Below, piece by piece: positions 43,601 to 50,094 of a stretch of DNA of 51,927 nucleotides. The DNA is from Solirubrobacteraceae bacterium (lineage in GTDB: Bacteria > Actinomycetota > Thermoleophilia > Solirubrobacterales > Solirubrobacteraceae). The translations under genes and the position numbers were made by a program. The notes under the pieces were generated by a model. That model had not been told where the DNA came from. It saw nothing but the letters and a program-made list of their open reading frames with translations, and ran no database searches. The DNA is taken from NCBI GenBank assembly GCA_030690545.1, contig JAUYGN010000100.1:1-51927 (forward strand), read 5' to 3'. The first letter of the stretch is position 1, and each line of letters opens with the position of its first letter.

Positions 43601-43769
43601 CGACGAGAAGGTCCGCGTGCCGAGCTCGGAGATCGACGCGGACTGGATCGCCGACACCGTCGACGAGGTCGGGGGCGGCATCCTCGCCCAGGACTTCGAG
43701 CCGACGCCCTCGTATACGGTCTGCTCGATGTGCGACTACCGGATCGCCTGCCCGGCGGCCGAGCGGTGA
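40632..43769 (+). CDS. UvrD/AdnB-like helicase with C-terminal PD-(D/E)XK nuclease domain
   Basis: The 1045-aa protein begins at GTG and has a Walker A site GGAGSGKST near residue 24, a Walker B-like LVDEYADLGF near residue 231, and the helicase segment HVAMTRAGRGLVLAYP. Motif III/IV is degenerate (SADDDGAARRMRGA replaces the usual QxIYxFRGA). The C-terminus has a nuclease domain with a Cys (ETYRSCPLRYKF), the catalytic RGRVDRVD and YELIDYKTGRP, and a Cys triple CSMCDYRIAC, typical of the Fe-S-ligated AddB/AdnA/AdnB nucleases. It should process DNA double-strand ends. The product ends in a GTGA overlap with the VOC gene. Confidence 0.9.
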   Translation: MPELTPAQARAVAHRGGPLLVLGGAGSGKSTVLAQRFAWLVAHEHEPPEAIIALTPSAAGATALRRAVEDALDRPYEELAIHTVGELCTRLLREETAEAGVDPFFAPVTRADRLALLLDRIDDLHLHSHDIGGRPAVLLADVVDRIDRMKDGLVTAGDYAAWAQSLPAGDDAQRARAAREVEFAQLYLDHDRLLAAVGALDAGELVMRAVALLRDRPHVRARTAERYRHVLVDEYADLGFGAALLVELLSAEHHGLTVSADDDGAARRMRGAATKNVHDFQRAHPTATVVRLEDSLRCPQRVLDAAQAVVAPIADRLATPLRGAPGGTVRFWRAADERAQAQAVAAEVERLVRGGCAAERIGVIVRSPRDEGRQIALAFEERAIALRTVGEADFFAQAEVRDVLAWLRLLADPTDAGAVVRALARPPVALRAVDIARCVQIARRRKLDMVSALRAAIESPQLPPEAREHIHTFLRLYADAAESLDSARPDLYVHRLVDRLGLRRQQVFSAQADVVERLVNLARLGELASSYAQRAPHASSRDFARYAAAVADAGLRDEDGTGPPAPAGAVQLMALDAAAGRELDWVFVLGLTSARMPGARLRSGESVPDALLKEALGPDDRAAHVAAMRRLTHVAMTRAGRGLVLAYPALSPDGVVQPPSPFAEEARAALGAEWEVLEEELFGPEEALHATFQALRDELLSDVARVGKGLGELRLDTDLDVTHAVARYLELVKLAALIERPEGQSVADALGPVNERLGQALSPLQREVLATSSLDALLLDAERDDRARAAARAARSEPSLEAFLPRRGDGLALSASDIETYRSCPLRYKFARVLRVPQEPTLNQRFGILVHQVLERYHQSAIASLDELLELLEVGWRRGGFSDSDQERQLRAKAGAALRRYYQRVTDEPVEPVWFERAFSFRLGRHTLRGRVDRVDRLADGGYELIDYKTGRPRSATALREDVQLSLYAVGAREAWQLDATQQAYLYVLDDEKVRVPSSEIDADWIADTVDEVGGGILAQDFEPTPSYTVCSMCDYRIACPAAER

Positions 43770-44149
43770 GCATCCGCCGGGCGATCCCGGTCGTCGTCAC
43801 CGACGACCCGGCGGGCAGCCGCGCGTTCTACGAGCGCTTCCTCGGCTTCCGCGTCGCGATGGAGCAGGAGGGCTTCCTGATGCTCGTCTCGCCGAGCGTG
43901 CCGACGACGCAGGTCATCCTCGCCTGGGAGGCAGCGGCCGGCATGGACCCGCAGGTGCTGCGCCTCGACGTGTCGATCGAGGTGCACGACGTCGACGCCG
44001 CGCACGCCGACGCGCTGCAGCGCGGCCTGGAGATCGTCTACCCGCTGACCGACGAGCCGTGGGGCATCCGCCGCTTCTTCGTGCGCGAGCCGAGCGGGAC
44101 GGTCGTCAACGTGACGACCCACATCGCCGATCTCGACGCCCGCGGCTGA
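43766..44149 (+). CDS. VOC (glyoxalase-like) family protein
   Basis: The 127-aa protein has the VOC pattern PVVVTDDPAGSRAFYERFLG, then VLRLDVSIEVHDVDAAHADA and FFVREPSGTVVNVTTH, the last strand carrying the Glu and Val-Asn-type ends of the fold. The ligand is unknown. It starts at a GTG overlapping the helicase stop and is translationally coupled to it, which is an odd pairing with a DNA-repair gene and may only reflect compact packing. Confidence 0.88.
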   Translation: MSIRRAIPVVVTDDPAGSRAFYERFLGFRVAMEQEGFLMLVSPSVPTTQVILAWEAAAGMDPQVLRLDVSIEVHDVDAAHADALQRGLEIVYPLTDEPWGIRRFFVREPSGTVVNVTTHIADLDARG

Positions 44150-44222
44150 CCTGGCCTGGATCCACCGAGGCGGCGCGCCCCACAGGGCGGGCCCCGTTCG
44201 AAGTCGCCGATCGGCTGGTGCG

Positions 44223-44241
44223 CGATCCGCCGCGCGGATCG
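44223..44241. terminator. Convergent hairpin between VOC and MOSC genes
   Basis: CGATCCGC-CGC-GCGGATCG (8-bp stem) lies in the 107-nt gap, 15 nt before the MOSC stop on the other strand. No T tract. Confidence 0.5.
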
Positions 44242-44256
44242 TCGATGGATTCAGGC

Positions 44257-44829
44257 TCAGACCTTGTGCAGCGGGCTATGCGGCGCGGCCGGCAGCTGCA
44301 CGCCGATCGCATCGCCGGGCCGGACCACGCCGCCGGCGAGCACGACGCCCATGACGCCGGACTTCATCACGACGGCGCCGTCGGCGTCGCGCGCGAGCGT
44401 CGCCTTCATCAACCCCGGCTGGATGCCGTCGAGCTGCGCGCACGGGTTGCGCAGGCCGGTCACCTCGACGACCGCCTCGTCGCCGAGCAGCAGGCGCGTG
44501 CCGGCCGGCAGTCCGAGCAGGTCGATGCCGCGCGTCGTGACGTTCTCGCCCATCTGACCGGGCTGCAGGCCCGCGAAGCCCTGCGCGGCGAGTTCGTCGT
44601 GCAGCTCGCCGTGGATGAGGTGGACCTGGCGCAGATTGGGCTTCGTCGGGTCGCGGCGGGCGTGCGAGCGGTGCTTGACCGTCGTGCCGCTGTGCGCGTC
44701 GCCCTCGACGCCGAGCCCGGCGAGCAGCCGGATCGCGTCGCCGGTCGGCTTGGTCATCGTGTGCGTCGCGCTGCGGCTGACCGCCGTGACGACGCCGGCG
44801 GCGGCTCGCTGCGGGCCGGCCGCGGTCAA
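44257..44829 (-). CDS. MOSC-domain protein
   Basis: The 190-aa protein starts at a TTG overlapping the PAC2 stop as TTGA (MTAAGPQRAAAGVVTAVSRS). It shows the MOSC pattern: SIATHTMTKPT-like N-terminus, GVEGDAHSGTTVKHRSHARR, GQMGENVTTRGIDLLGLP, VTGLRNPCAQLDGIQPGLMK with the conserved Cys, and GVVLAGGVVRPGDAI. MOSC proteins handle molybdenum-sulfur or reduction of N-hydroxy compounds with Mo cofactors. The Cys in LRNPC would bind the sulfur. It is cotranscribed with PAC2, but the functional link is not known. Confidence 0.92.
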   Translation of the reverse strand: MTAAGPQRAAAGVVTAVSRSATHTMTKPTGDAIRLLAGLGVEGDAHSGTTVKHRSHARRDPTKPNLRQVHLIHGELHDELAAQGFAGLQPGQMGENVTTRGIDLLGLPAGTRLLLGDEAVVEVTGLRNPCAQLDGIQPGLMKATLARDADGAVVMKSGVMGVVLAGGVVRPGDAIGVQLPAAPHSPLHKV

Positions 44830-45701
44830 CGCTCGGGCGGGCCCTGCTGACGCAGGAACCGCTGGAACTCGCTGGCGATCGTGTCGCCGGACGGCAGGTC
44901 GCCGGGGCCCAGCGGCGACGTGTCGCGCTCGGCGGCCTGCTCGAGACGCTCGACGAACGCCTGCACGTCGGGATCGGACTGGACCGCGAGGCCGACCTGG
45001 CGCTCGTACTCCTCGGTCGCCGTCTCGAGCTCGGTCCCGTCGACCGTGACGGCGACGAGGCTCTCGATCTTGCGCACGAGCGCGAGCGCCGCCTTCGGGT
45101 TCGGCGCGGCCGCGACGTAGTGCGGCACGGCCGCCCACAGGCTCGCCGACGGCAGCCCGGCCGCCATGCAGGCCGTGTGCAGCACGCCGACGATCCCGGT
45201 CGGCCCCTCGTACGTCGTCTCCTTCAGCGCGAGCTTCTCGACGAGCGTCTCGTCGGACGCCAGGCCGGTGATCGAGACCGGATGCGTGTGCGGCACGTCG
45301 GCCAGCAGCGCCCCCATCGTGACGACGAGCTGCGTGCCGAGCGCCTCGGCGAGGTCGATGATGTTCTGGCAGAAGGTCGCCCAGCGCATCGACGGCTCCG
45401 GTCCCTGGACGAGGATCAGGTCGCGCGGAGCGCGCGGCACGCGCGCGAAGAAGATCTCGATGCCCGGCCAGGTGATCTCGCGCTTGCGCTCGTCGGTGAA
45501 GCCGATCTGCGGGCGCGTCGACTGGAAGTCGTAGAACTCCTCGGGGTCCAGCCGGGCGAAGCGCTCGGCGCCGAGCGACTCGCCGATGAACGTCAGCGCC
45601 GCGGAGGCGGCGTCGCCGGCGTCGTTCCAGCCGCTGAACGCGGCGATCATCGCCGGGGCTCGCAGACCGTCGGGACGGCTCTCCCAGATCAGGGGCTGCA
45701 T
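44826..45701 (-). CDS. PAC2-family protein (proteasome-assembly-chaperone like)
   Basis: The 291-aa protein from ATG 45701 (MQPLIWESRPDGLRAPAMIA) matches the PAC2 family common in actinobacteria: FSGWNDAGDAASAALTFIGE, ARLDPEEFYDFQSTRPQIGF, and GALLADVPHTHPVSITGLAS. Eukaryotic PAC2 assists 20S proteasome assembly; bacterial roles are less clear. No proteasome gene is present in the window. The start at 45701 is supported by TACCGT 7 nt upstream; a GTG at 45710 would be inside that hexamer. It is followed by the MOSC gene. Confidence 0.9.
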   Translation of the reverse strand: MQPLIWESRPDGLRAPAMIAAFSGWNDAGDAASAALTFIGESLGAERFARLDPEEFYDFQSTRPQIGFTDERKREITWPGIEIFFARVPRAPRDLILVQGPEPSMRWATFCQNIIDLAEALGTQLVVTMGALLADVPHTHPVSITGLASDETLVEKLALKETTYEGPTGIVGVLHTACMAAGLPSASLWAAVPHYVAAAPNPKAALALVRKIESLVAVTVDGTELETATEEYERQVGLAVQSDPDVQAFVERLEQAAERDTSPLGPGDLPSGDTIASEFQRFLRQQGPPER

Positions 45702-45708
45702 CCGATTC

Positions 45709-45714
45709 ACGGTA
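45709..45714 (-). promoter_or_regulatory. -10 hexamer TACCGT for leaderless PAC2 gene
   Basis: TACCGT lies 7 nt before the ATG at 45701 on the minus strand and decides that start over the GTG at 45710. Confidence 0.5.
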
Positions 45715-45726
45715 CATCATGGGCTG

Positions 45727-46605
45727 GTGAGCGCCCCCATGACGATTGCGACGCTCCGCGCCGGGCAGGAGGTCGAGGGCATCTTCGCGTGCACCCGCAA
45801 GGACCGGCTGATGTCGCGCTCGGGAACGCCCTACCTCGCCGTCGAGCTGCGCGACCGGACCGGTGCGGTGCAGGGGCGGGCGTTTCGCGACGCCGACGTG
45901 CTCGCGGGCCGCTTCGAGCGCGGCGATCTCGTGCGCGTCGCAGGGCGCGTCGAGCGCTTCCGCGACGAGCTGCAGGTCGAGCTGCGCGCGATCGCGCGCG
46001 CCCGCGAGGGGGAGGCCGACCCGGCCGCGTTCCTGCCGGTCGCCTACCGCGACCTCGACGAGCTCGACGGCTTCCTCGAGCACCTCGCCCGCGAGGTCCA
46101 CGACCCGGGCCTGCGGGCACTGCTCGGAGCGCTGCTCGGCGACGCGGCGCTGCGCGCCGACTGGCGCCGCGCGCCATGCACGCGCAACGGCCATCACGCC
46201 TACCTCGGCGGCCTGCTCGAGCACACCGTCGCCGTCGGCACGCTCGTGCAGGAGACGTGCATCCTGCACCCGCGCCTGGACAGCGACCTGCTGATGACCG
46301 CCGCGCTCGTGCACGACCTCGGCCGCACGCGCGAGTTCACCTACGGCGCCGAGATCGGGCTGACGGAGGCGGGACGGCTGCTCGGGCACATCGAGCTCGG
46401 CCTCGCGCTGCTGCGCGAGCGCGCGGCGGGCGTGCCGGCGCTCGGCGCCGACCGCCGGCTCGCGCTCGAGCACTGCGTGCTCTGCCACCACGGCCCGGAC
46501 CCGGCGCCGGGCCGGCGCTTCGGCTCGGCCGAGGCGCTCGCGCTGCACCGCCTCAACGCGCTCGACGCGGCCGTCAAGGGCGCGCTCGAGCACGGGTTGC
46601 CGTAG
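45727..46605 (+). CDS. OB-fold/HD-domain 3'-5' exoribonuclease (YhaM-like)
   Basis: The 292-aa protein has an N-terminal OB fold (RAGQEVEGIFACTRKDRLMS, GDLVRVAGRVERFRDELQVE). The C-terminal HD domain has the metal-binding HHAYLGGLLEHT, the HD pair in AALVHDLGRTREF, and LALEHCVLCHH. This layout is that of YhaM, a Mn-dependent 3'-5' exonuclease acting on RNA or ssDNA. It starts at GTG, which lies 6 nt behind CATCAT. A long hairpin lies about 115 nt after it. It diverges from the PAC2 gene. Confidence 0.92.
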   Translation: MSAPMTIATLRAGQEVEGIFACTRKDRLMSRSGTPYLAVELRDRTGAVQGRAFRDADVLAGRFERGDLVRVAGRVERFRDELQVELRAIARAREGEADPAAFLPVAYRDLDELDGFLEHLAREVHDPGLRALLGALLGDAALRADWRRAPCTRNGHHAYLGGLLEHTVAVGTLVQETCILHPRLDSDLLMTAALVHDLGRTREFTYGAEIGLTEAGRLLGHIELGLALLRERAAGVPALGADRRLALEHCVLCHHGPDPAPGRRFGSAEALALHRLNALDAAVKGALEHGLP

Positions 46606-46894
46606 CGCTGGCGCCGGCGCCGGTGGTCGCCCCCATCGTCCGTGCGATCCGCCGCGCCCGGGCACGGCATCGATAGAGGGAGAAGCACCGAAGAGCGGTG
46701 AGTGAGATCGCCTACCGGCAGGGGTCTTCGCCTCAGCGTCCGCCATGTGGACGCTGAGGCGAACACCCCTTGCCAGGAGCCGCGATCGGACCGGCCACCG
46801 GCGCTCGCGATCCAGCCAGGGTTCGAGCCCCGTTTCCTCATCGATGCCGTTCACGAAACGCTGGCGCCACGACCAGCCGACGAGCGACGCCGGC
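46606..46894. other. 289-nt gap with long inverted repeat
   Basis: No coding or RNA gene can be supported between the OB-HD gene and the end of the half-transporter gene. The main content is the inverted repeat at 46720-46770. Confidence 0.6.
46720..46770. repeat. 22-bp arms inverted repeat, terminator-like, in convergent gap
   Basis: A 15-bp perfect stem (46727-46741 with 46749-46763, loop of 7 nt) is extended by a C-C mismatch and six more pairs (AGGGGT at 46720 with ACCCCT at 46765). It lies in the gap between convergent genes. No T tract, so it may be a bidirectional terminator or a repeat element. Confidence 0.85.
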
Positions 46895-47287
46895 CTACGC
46901 CTGCGCCCCGGCCTCCGGCGCTGGCGGTACCGACCACAGCTCGCGGCGCACGAGCTGGAACGCGACGAACAGGATGAAGATCGCGAAGCCGACCTCGAGC
47001 GCGCGCTGCGGCACCGCGTTGGCGAGCACCACCCCGCCGGCGGCGCCGCCGACCGCGACGAACCCCAGCAGCGCCCCGGTGCGCAGGTCGACGTTGCCGT
47101 GCGCGCGCTGACGCCAGGCGCCGACGAGCGCGACGGGGATGATCGCCAGCAGCGACGTCGCCTCCGCCTCGAGCTGGCTGAGCCCGAGGCCGATCGTCAG
47201 CGCCGGGACGAACAGGGCGCCGCCGCCGACGCCGAGCAGCCCGGCGACGACGCCCGCGGCGAGGCCGATCAGGATCGCCTCGATCAT
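46895..47287 (-). CDS. TauE/SafE half-protein, second half
   Basis: The 130-aa protein has the repeat GLAAGVVAGLLGVGGGALFV followed by LEAEATSLLAIIPVALVGAW, then two more membrane helices: one half (about four helices) of the DUF81/TauE-SafE sulfite or organosulfonate exporter fold, whose full members have about 250 residues in two such halves. The ATG overlaps the stop of the first half as ATGA. The two half-genes must assemble in the membrane. Confidence 0.88.
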   Translation of the reverse strand: MIEAILIGLAAGVVAGLLGVGGGALFVPALTIGLGLSQLEAEATSLLAIIPVALVGAWRQRAHGNVDLRTGALLGFVAVGGAAGGVVLANAVPQRALEVGFAIFILFVAFQLVRRELWSVPPAPEAGAQA

Positions 47288-47646
47288 CCGACGAGCAGGT
47301 CGATCGCGACGACGATCAGCAGCGCCGCGAAGACGAGCGAGATCGCCTTCGTCGAGATGCGCTGCTGCAGCTCGGTGCCGATCAGCACGCCGGCGACGGC
47401 GGGAACGCCGACGAGCAGGCCCTCGCGCAGATGGACGTTGCCGTAGGCGCCGTGCAGCGCCGCCGCGACCGCCGCGATGATCACGATCGCGGCGAGCGAC
47501 GTGCCGGTCGCCAAGCGGGTGCCGAAGCCGCACCACAGCACGAGCAGCGGCACGATCAGGATGCCGCCGCCGACGCCGAAGAGGCCGCTGAACAGCCCCG
47601 CCGCGGTCCCGATCGCCGCCAGCGTGAGCGTTCGGCGGCGTGGCAT
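47284..47646 (-). CDS. TauE/SafE half-protein, first half
   Basis: The 120-aa protein has the matching repeat GLFSGLFGVGGGILIVPLLV, RLATGTSLAAIVIIAAVAAA and two further helices. Together with the next gene it would form a full TauE/SafE transporter. The ATG (47646) lies 7 nt behind TAGTAT, and the element is shared with the divergent trehalose-phosphatase gene. Whether the substrate is sulfite, taurine product or something else is not shown. Confidence 0.88.
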   Translation of the reverse strand: MPRRRTLTLAAIGTAAGLFSGLFGVGGGILIVPLLVLWCGFGTRLATGTSLAAIVIIAAVAAALHGAYGNVHLREGLLVGVPAVAGVLIGTELQQRISTKAISLVFAALLIVVAIDLLVG

Positions 47647-47652
47647 GCGCGC

Positions 47653-47659
47653 CATACTA
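47653..47659. promoter_or_regulatory. Bidirectional -10 element (CATACTA), second example
   Basis: On the plus strand CATACT lies 7 nt before the otsB ATG (47666). On the minus strand TAGTAT lies 7 nt before the half-transporter ATG (47646). The core CATACTAGGC is identical to that at 40620. Confidence 0.6.
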
Positions 47660-47665
47660 GGCGTC

Positions 47666-48469
47666 ATGTCCGCTGCCGCCACGCTCGCCGAGGCGCTCGA
47701 ACCGTTGCGCGCCGATCCGGCCGGCGCGGCGATCCTGCTCGACATCGACGGCACGCTGGCGCCGATCGTCCGCCACGCCGACGACGCGGCCGTCCCCGAG
47801 CCGACCCGCACGCAGCTGATCGCCGTCGCCAAGCGCTACGCGGTCGTCGGCTGCGTCAGCGGCAGGCGGTCGACGACTGCCCGGCGGATGGTGTCGATCG
47901 GCTCGATCGCCTATGCCGGCAACCACGGCGCGGAGATGCTCTCGCCCGGTGGCCTGGAGGTGCAGATCGACCCCGAGATCGCTCCCCACGTGCGCGCCGT
48001 CCAGGACTTCGCGTCCGCGGCCTACACGACCGACCTGCAGCGCCTGCGCGTGCGCAGCGAGGACAAGCAGGCGATCGCAGCGTTCCACTGGCGCGGTGCT
48101 CCGGACGAGGACGCCGCCGAGCTCGCCCTGCACGACGTCGCCGAGCGCGCGCAGGCCGCCGGCCTGGCGATCCACTGGGGGCGCAAGGTGCTCGAGGTCC
48201 GCCCGCCGATCGAGATCAACAAGGGGCGCGGCGTGCGGCTGCTGCTCGACGGGCGCGGCCTCGCGACCGCGCTGTACGTCGGCGACGACATGACCGATCT
48301 CGACGCGTTCGCCGGTCTGCGCGACCTCGTCGAGGAGGGGCGGCTCGGCGCCTGCGTCTGCGTCGGCGTGCGCTCCGACGAGACGCCGCCGGCGCTCGAG
48401 CAGGAAGCCGACGTGCTCGTCGACGGACCGCCGGGCGTGCGCAGCATGCTCATGGCCCTGGCCGCGTAG
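47666..48469 (+). CDS. otsB: Trehalose-6-phosphate phosphatase
   Basis: The 267-aa HAD-family enzyme has motif I ILLDIDGTLAPIV, the trehalose-phosphatase GCVSGRRSTTARRMVSI, YAGNHGAEML and motif IV YVGDDMTDLDAFAGL. It dephosphorylates trehalose-6-phosphate in osmoprotectant or desiccation metabolism. The synthase OtsA is not in the window; the downstream glycosyltransferase is not an OtsA. The ATG follows a leaderless-type promoter, and a membrane protein gene follows after 9 nt. Confidence 0.94.
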   Translation: MSAAATLAEALEPLRADPAGAAILLDIDGTLAPIVRHADDAAVPEPTRTQLIAVAKRYAVVGCVSGRRSTTARRMVSIGSIAYAGNHGAEMLSPGGLEVQIDPEIAPHVRAVQDFASAAYTTDLQRLRVRSEDKQAIAAFHWRGAPDEDAAELALHDVAERAQAAGLAIHWGRKVLEVRPPIEINKGRGVRLLLDGRGLATALYVGDDMTDLDAFAGLRDLVEEGRLGACVCVGVRSDETPPALEQEADVLVDGPPGVRSMLMALAA

Positions 48470-48478
48470 CGACGGCGC

Positions 48479-49006
48479 ATGCGGTTCGTCGACTTCCTGC
48501 GTGCGGCGGTCCTGCTCTGCGCCGGCGCGGCCACCGCACTGGCGACGATCACCGTGCTCGCGGCCGGCCGGCAGGACGACACCGTGCTCGTGCAGTTCAT
48601 CATCGGCTGGTGGGTGATCGCGGCGATGATCGGGGCCTGGCTGGGCCGGCGCGCGCAGACCAACTCGCCGATCGCGCAGCTGCTGGCGTCGGCGAAGTCG
48701 ACGAACTCGCTGCCCGAGCAGCGGCCCGGCAGCATGCTCGTCAACCGCTTGTGGCCGCTGCTGGCGTCGACCGTGCTGGCGCTCGGGATCGGACTCGTCG
48801 TGCCGCAGATCCCGGCGATCGCCTGCGGCTTCACGATCATCGGCGCGCTCGCCTGGCGCCGCCAGGAGGCGGCCGTGACGGCGATCGAGGAACGCGACGG
48901 CGTCGCGTTCTACGTCGAGCCGACGTCGCCGTTGAAGCCGATCAAGCTCGTCCGCGCACCCGGCCTGCGGCGCGACATCGTGTCCGTCAACGGGGCCGTG
49001 CGCTGA
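48479..49006 (+). CDS. Membrane protein, unknown function
   Basis: The 175-aa protein has membrane segments at about residues 6-29, 38-57, 90-108 and 112-124, followed by a ~45-residue cytoplasmic tail (RRQEAAVTAIEERDGVAFYV). It lies in an operon between otsB and the glycosyltransferase and overlaps the latter by CTGA. The family is not recognised. A role related to trehalose or cell-envelope sugar metabolism is only contextual. Confidence 0.8.
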   Translation: MRFVDFLRAAVLLCAGAATALATITVLAAGRQDDTVLVQFIIGWWVIAAMIGAWLGRRAQTNSPIAQLLASAKSTNSLPEQRPGSMLVNRLWPLLASTVLALGIGLVVPQIPAIACGFTIIGALAWRRQEAAVTAIEERDGVAFYVEPTSPLKPIKLVRAPGLRRDIVSVNGAVR

Positions 49007-50022
49007 GCGCCGTCACGTCAACGAGGCCGACGATCCCTGCCGACGTCCTGATCGTCTCGCTCGGATCGACGGCCGGGCTGCGCGCCGCCGACGAGGAGCT
49101 CGCGGGCGCGCTGCGCCGCGCCGGAGCACATGTCGAGATCGTCGCGGCACGCCCGCCACGCGAGCTGCGCACGTTCGCGCTGACCGATCTCGCCTGGGCA
49201 CGCGCCGCGCGTGCCGCCGCGCACGCCGGGATCGCCGCGCACGCGCCGCGCACGATCGTGTACTCAACGACGACGACGGCGCTCTTCTGGCCGCGGCCAG
49301 GCGCGATCCGCTTCGACGCACTGGCGGTCAAGAACCGTCCCGGCAGGCACGGCGTGTGGCAGCGCCCGCTCGAACGACGCCGGTTGCGCGAGGCGCCGCT
49401 GCTCCTGCCGTGGGACGCCGGCTCACTCGCCGGCGCGCCGCAGGAACGCGCCGAGGCGGTCGTCGTGCCGATCGCCGTCGAGCCGTCGCCGGACGCGGGC
49501 GCCCCGCGCGACGTCGCCGCGCTGACGTACGCCGCCAATCCGGAGAAGAAGGGCCTGGACCGCGTGCTCGCCGCCTGGGCGATCGCACGGCGCTCGGCCG
49601 AGGAGCTCGTCGTCGCCGGCGCCGACCTGCGGATTGACGCCGCCGGCGTGCGCGTCGTCGGCGTGCTCTCACCGGACGCCTACCGCCCGCTCCTGCGCCG
49701 CGCCCGCGTGTTCGTCACCGCGCCGAGGCGCGAGGACTACGGGATCGCGCAGCTCGAGGCGCTCGCCGACGGCTGCCGGCTCGTCACGACCGCCGCGCCC
49801 GGCCCGTACGCCGCCCTCCAGCTCGCACGCGCGCTCGATCCGCGGCTCGTCGTCGACGCGGCCGACGACGCCGAAGCACTCGCCGCCGCACTGCGCGCAG
49901 CCCTCGACGCCCCCGCCGACGACGGCTACGCGTCCCGCGCGCGAGACGCGCTCGCACCCTTCCGGCAGGACGGCGTCGACGCCGCGGTCCGCGACGCGCT
50001 CCTGCCGGCCCTGCTGCGCTGA
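49003..50022 (+). CDS. GT4-like glycosyltransferase, apparently starting at CTG
   Basis: The 339-aa protein has a GT-B fold with a Rossmann-like N-terminus (IPADVLIVSLGSTAGLRAAD) and the C-terminal donor half AALTYAANPEKKGLDRVLAA, RARVFVTAPRREDYGIAQLE, the last containing the E-x7-E-like donor motif of GT4 enzymes. No ATG, GTG or TTG exists in frame near the start. The best candidate is CTG 49003, which overlaps the previous stop as CTGA. The first standard start is the GTG near 49258, inside the N-terminal domain. Sugar and acceptor are unknown. Confidence 0.85.
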   Translation: MSAVTSTRPTIPADVLIVSLGSTAGLRAADEELAGALRRAGAHVEIVAARPPRELRTFALTDLAWARAARAAAHAGIAAHAPRTIVYSTTTTALFWPRPGAIRFDALAVKNRPGRHGVWQRPLERRRLREAPLLLPWDAGSLAGAPQERAEAVVVPIAVEPSPDAGAPRDVAALTYAANPEKKGLDRVLAAWAIARRSAEELVVAGADLRIDAAGVRVVGVLSPDAYRPLLRRARVFVTAPRREDYGIAQLEALADGCRLVTTAAPGPYAALQLARALDPRLVVDAADDAEALAAALRAALDAPADDGYASRARDALAPFRQDGVDAAVRDALLPALLR

Positions 50023-50094
50023 CGTCGCACCGCCGCAGTCGAGCGGCGATCAGCCGGGAGGCGGCTCACGCACACGGCGGGTGTCCTCGGCGCG

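Noticed and set aside
46811-46840. A T-arm-like GGTTCGAGCC sequence suggesting a tRNA gene
   Set aside because: The T stem pairs at only three positions and no acceptor stem, anticodon arm or D arm can be drawn upstream.
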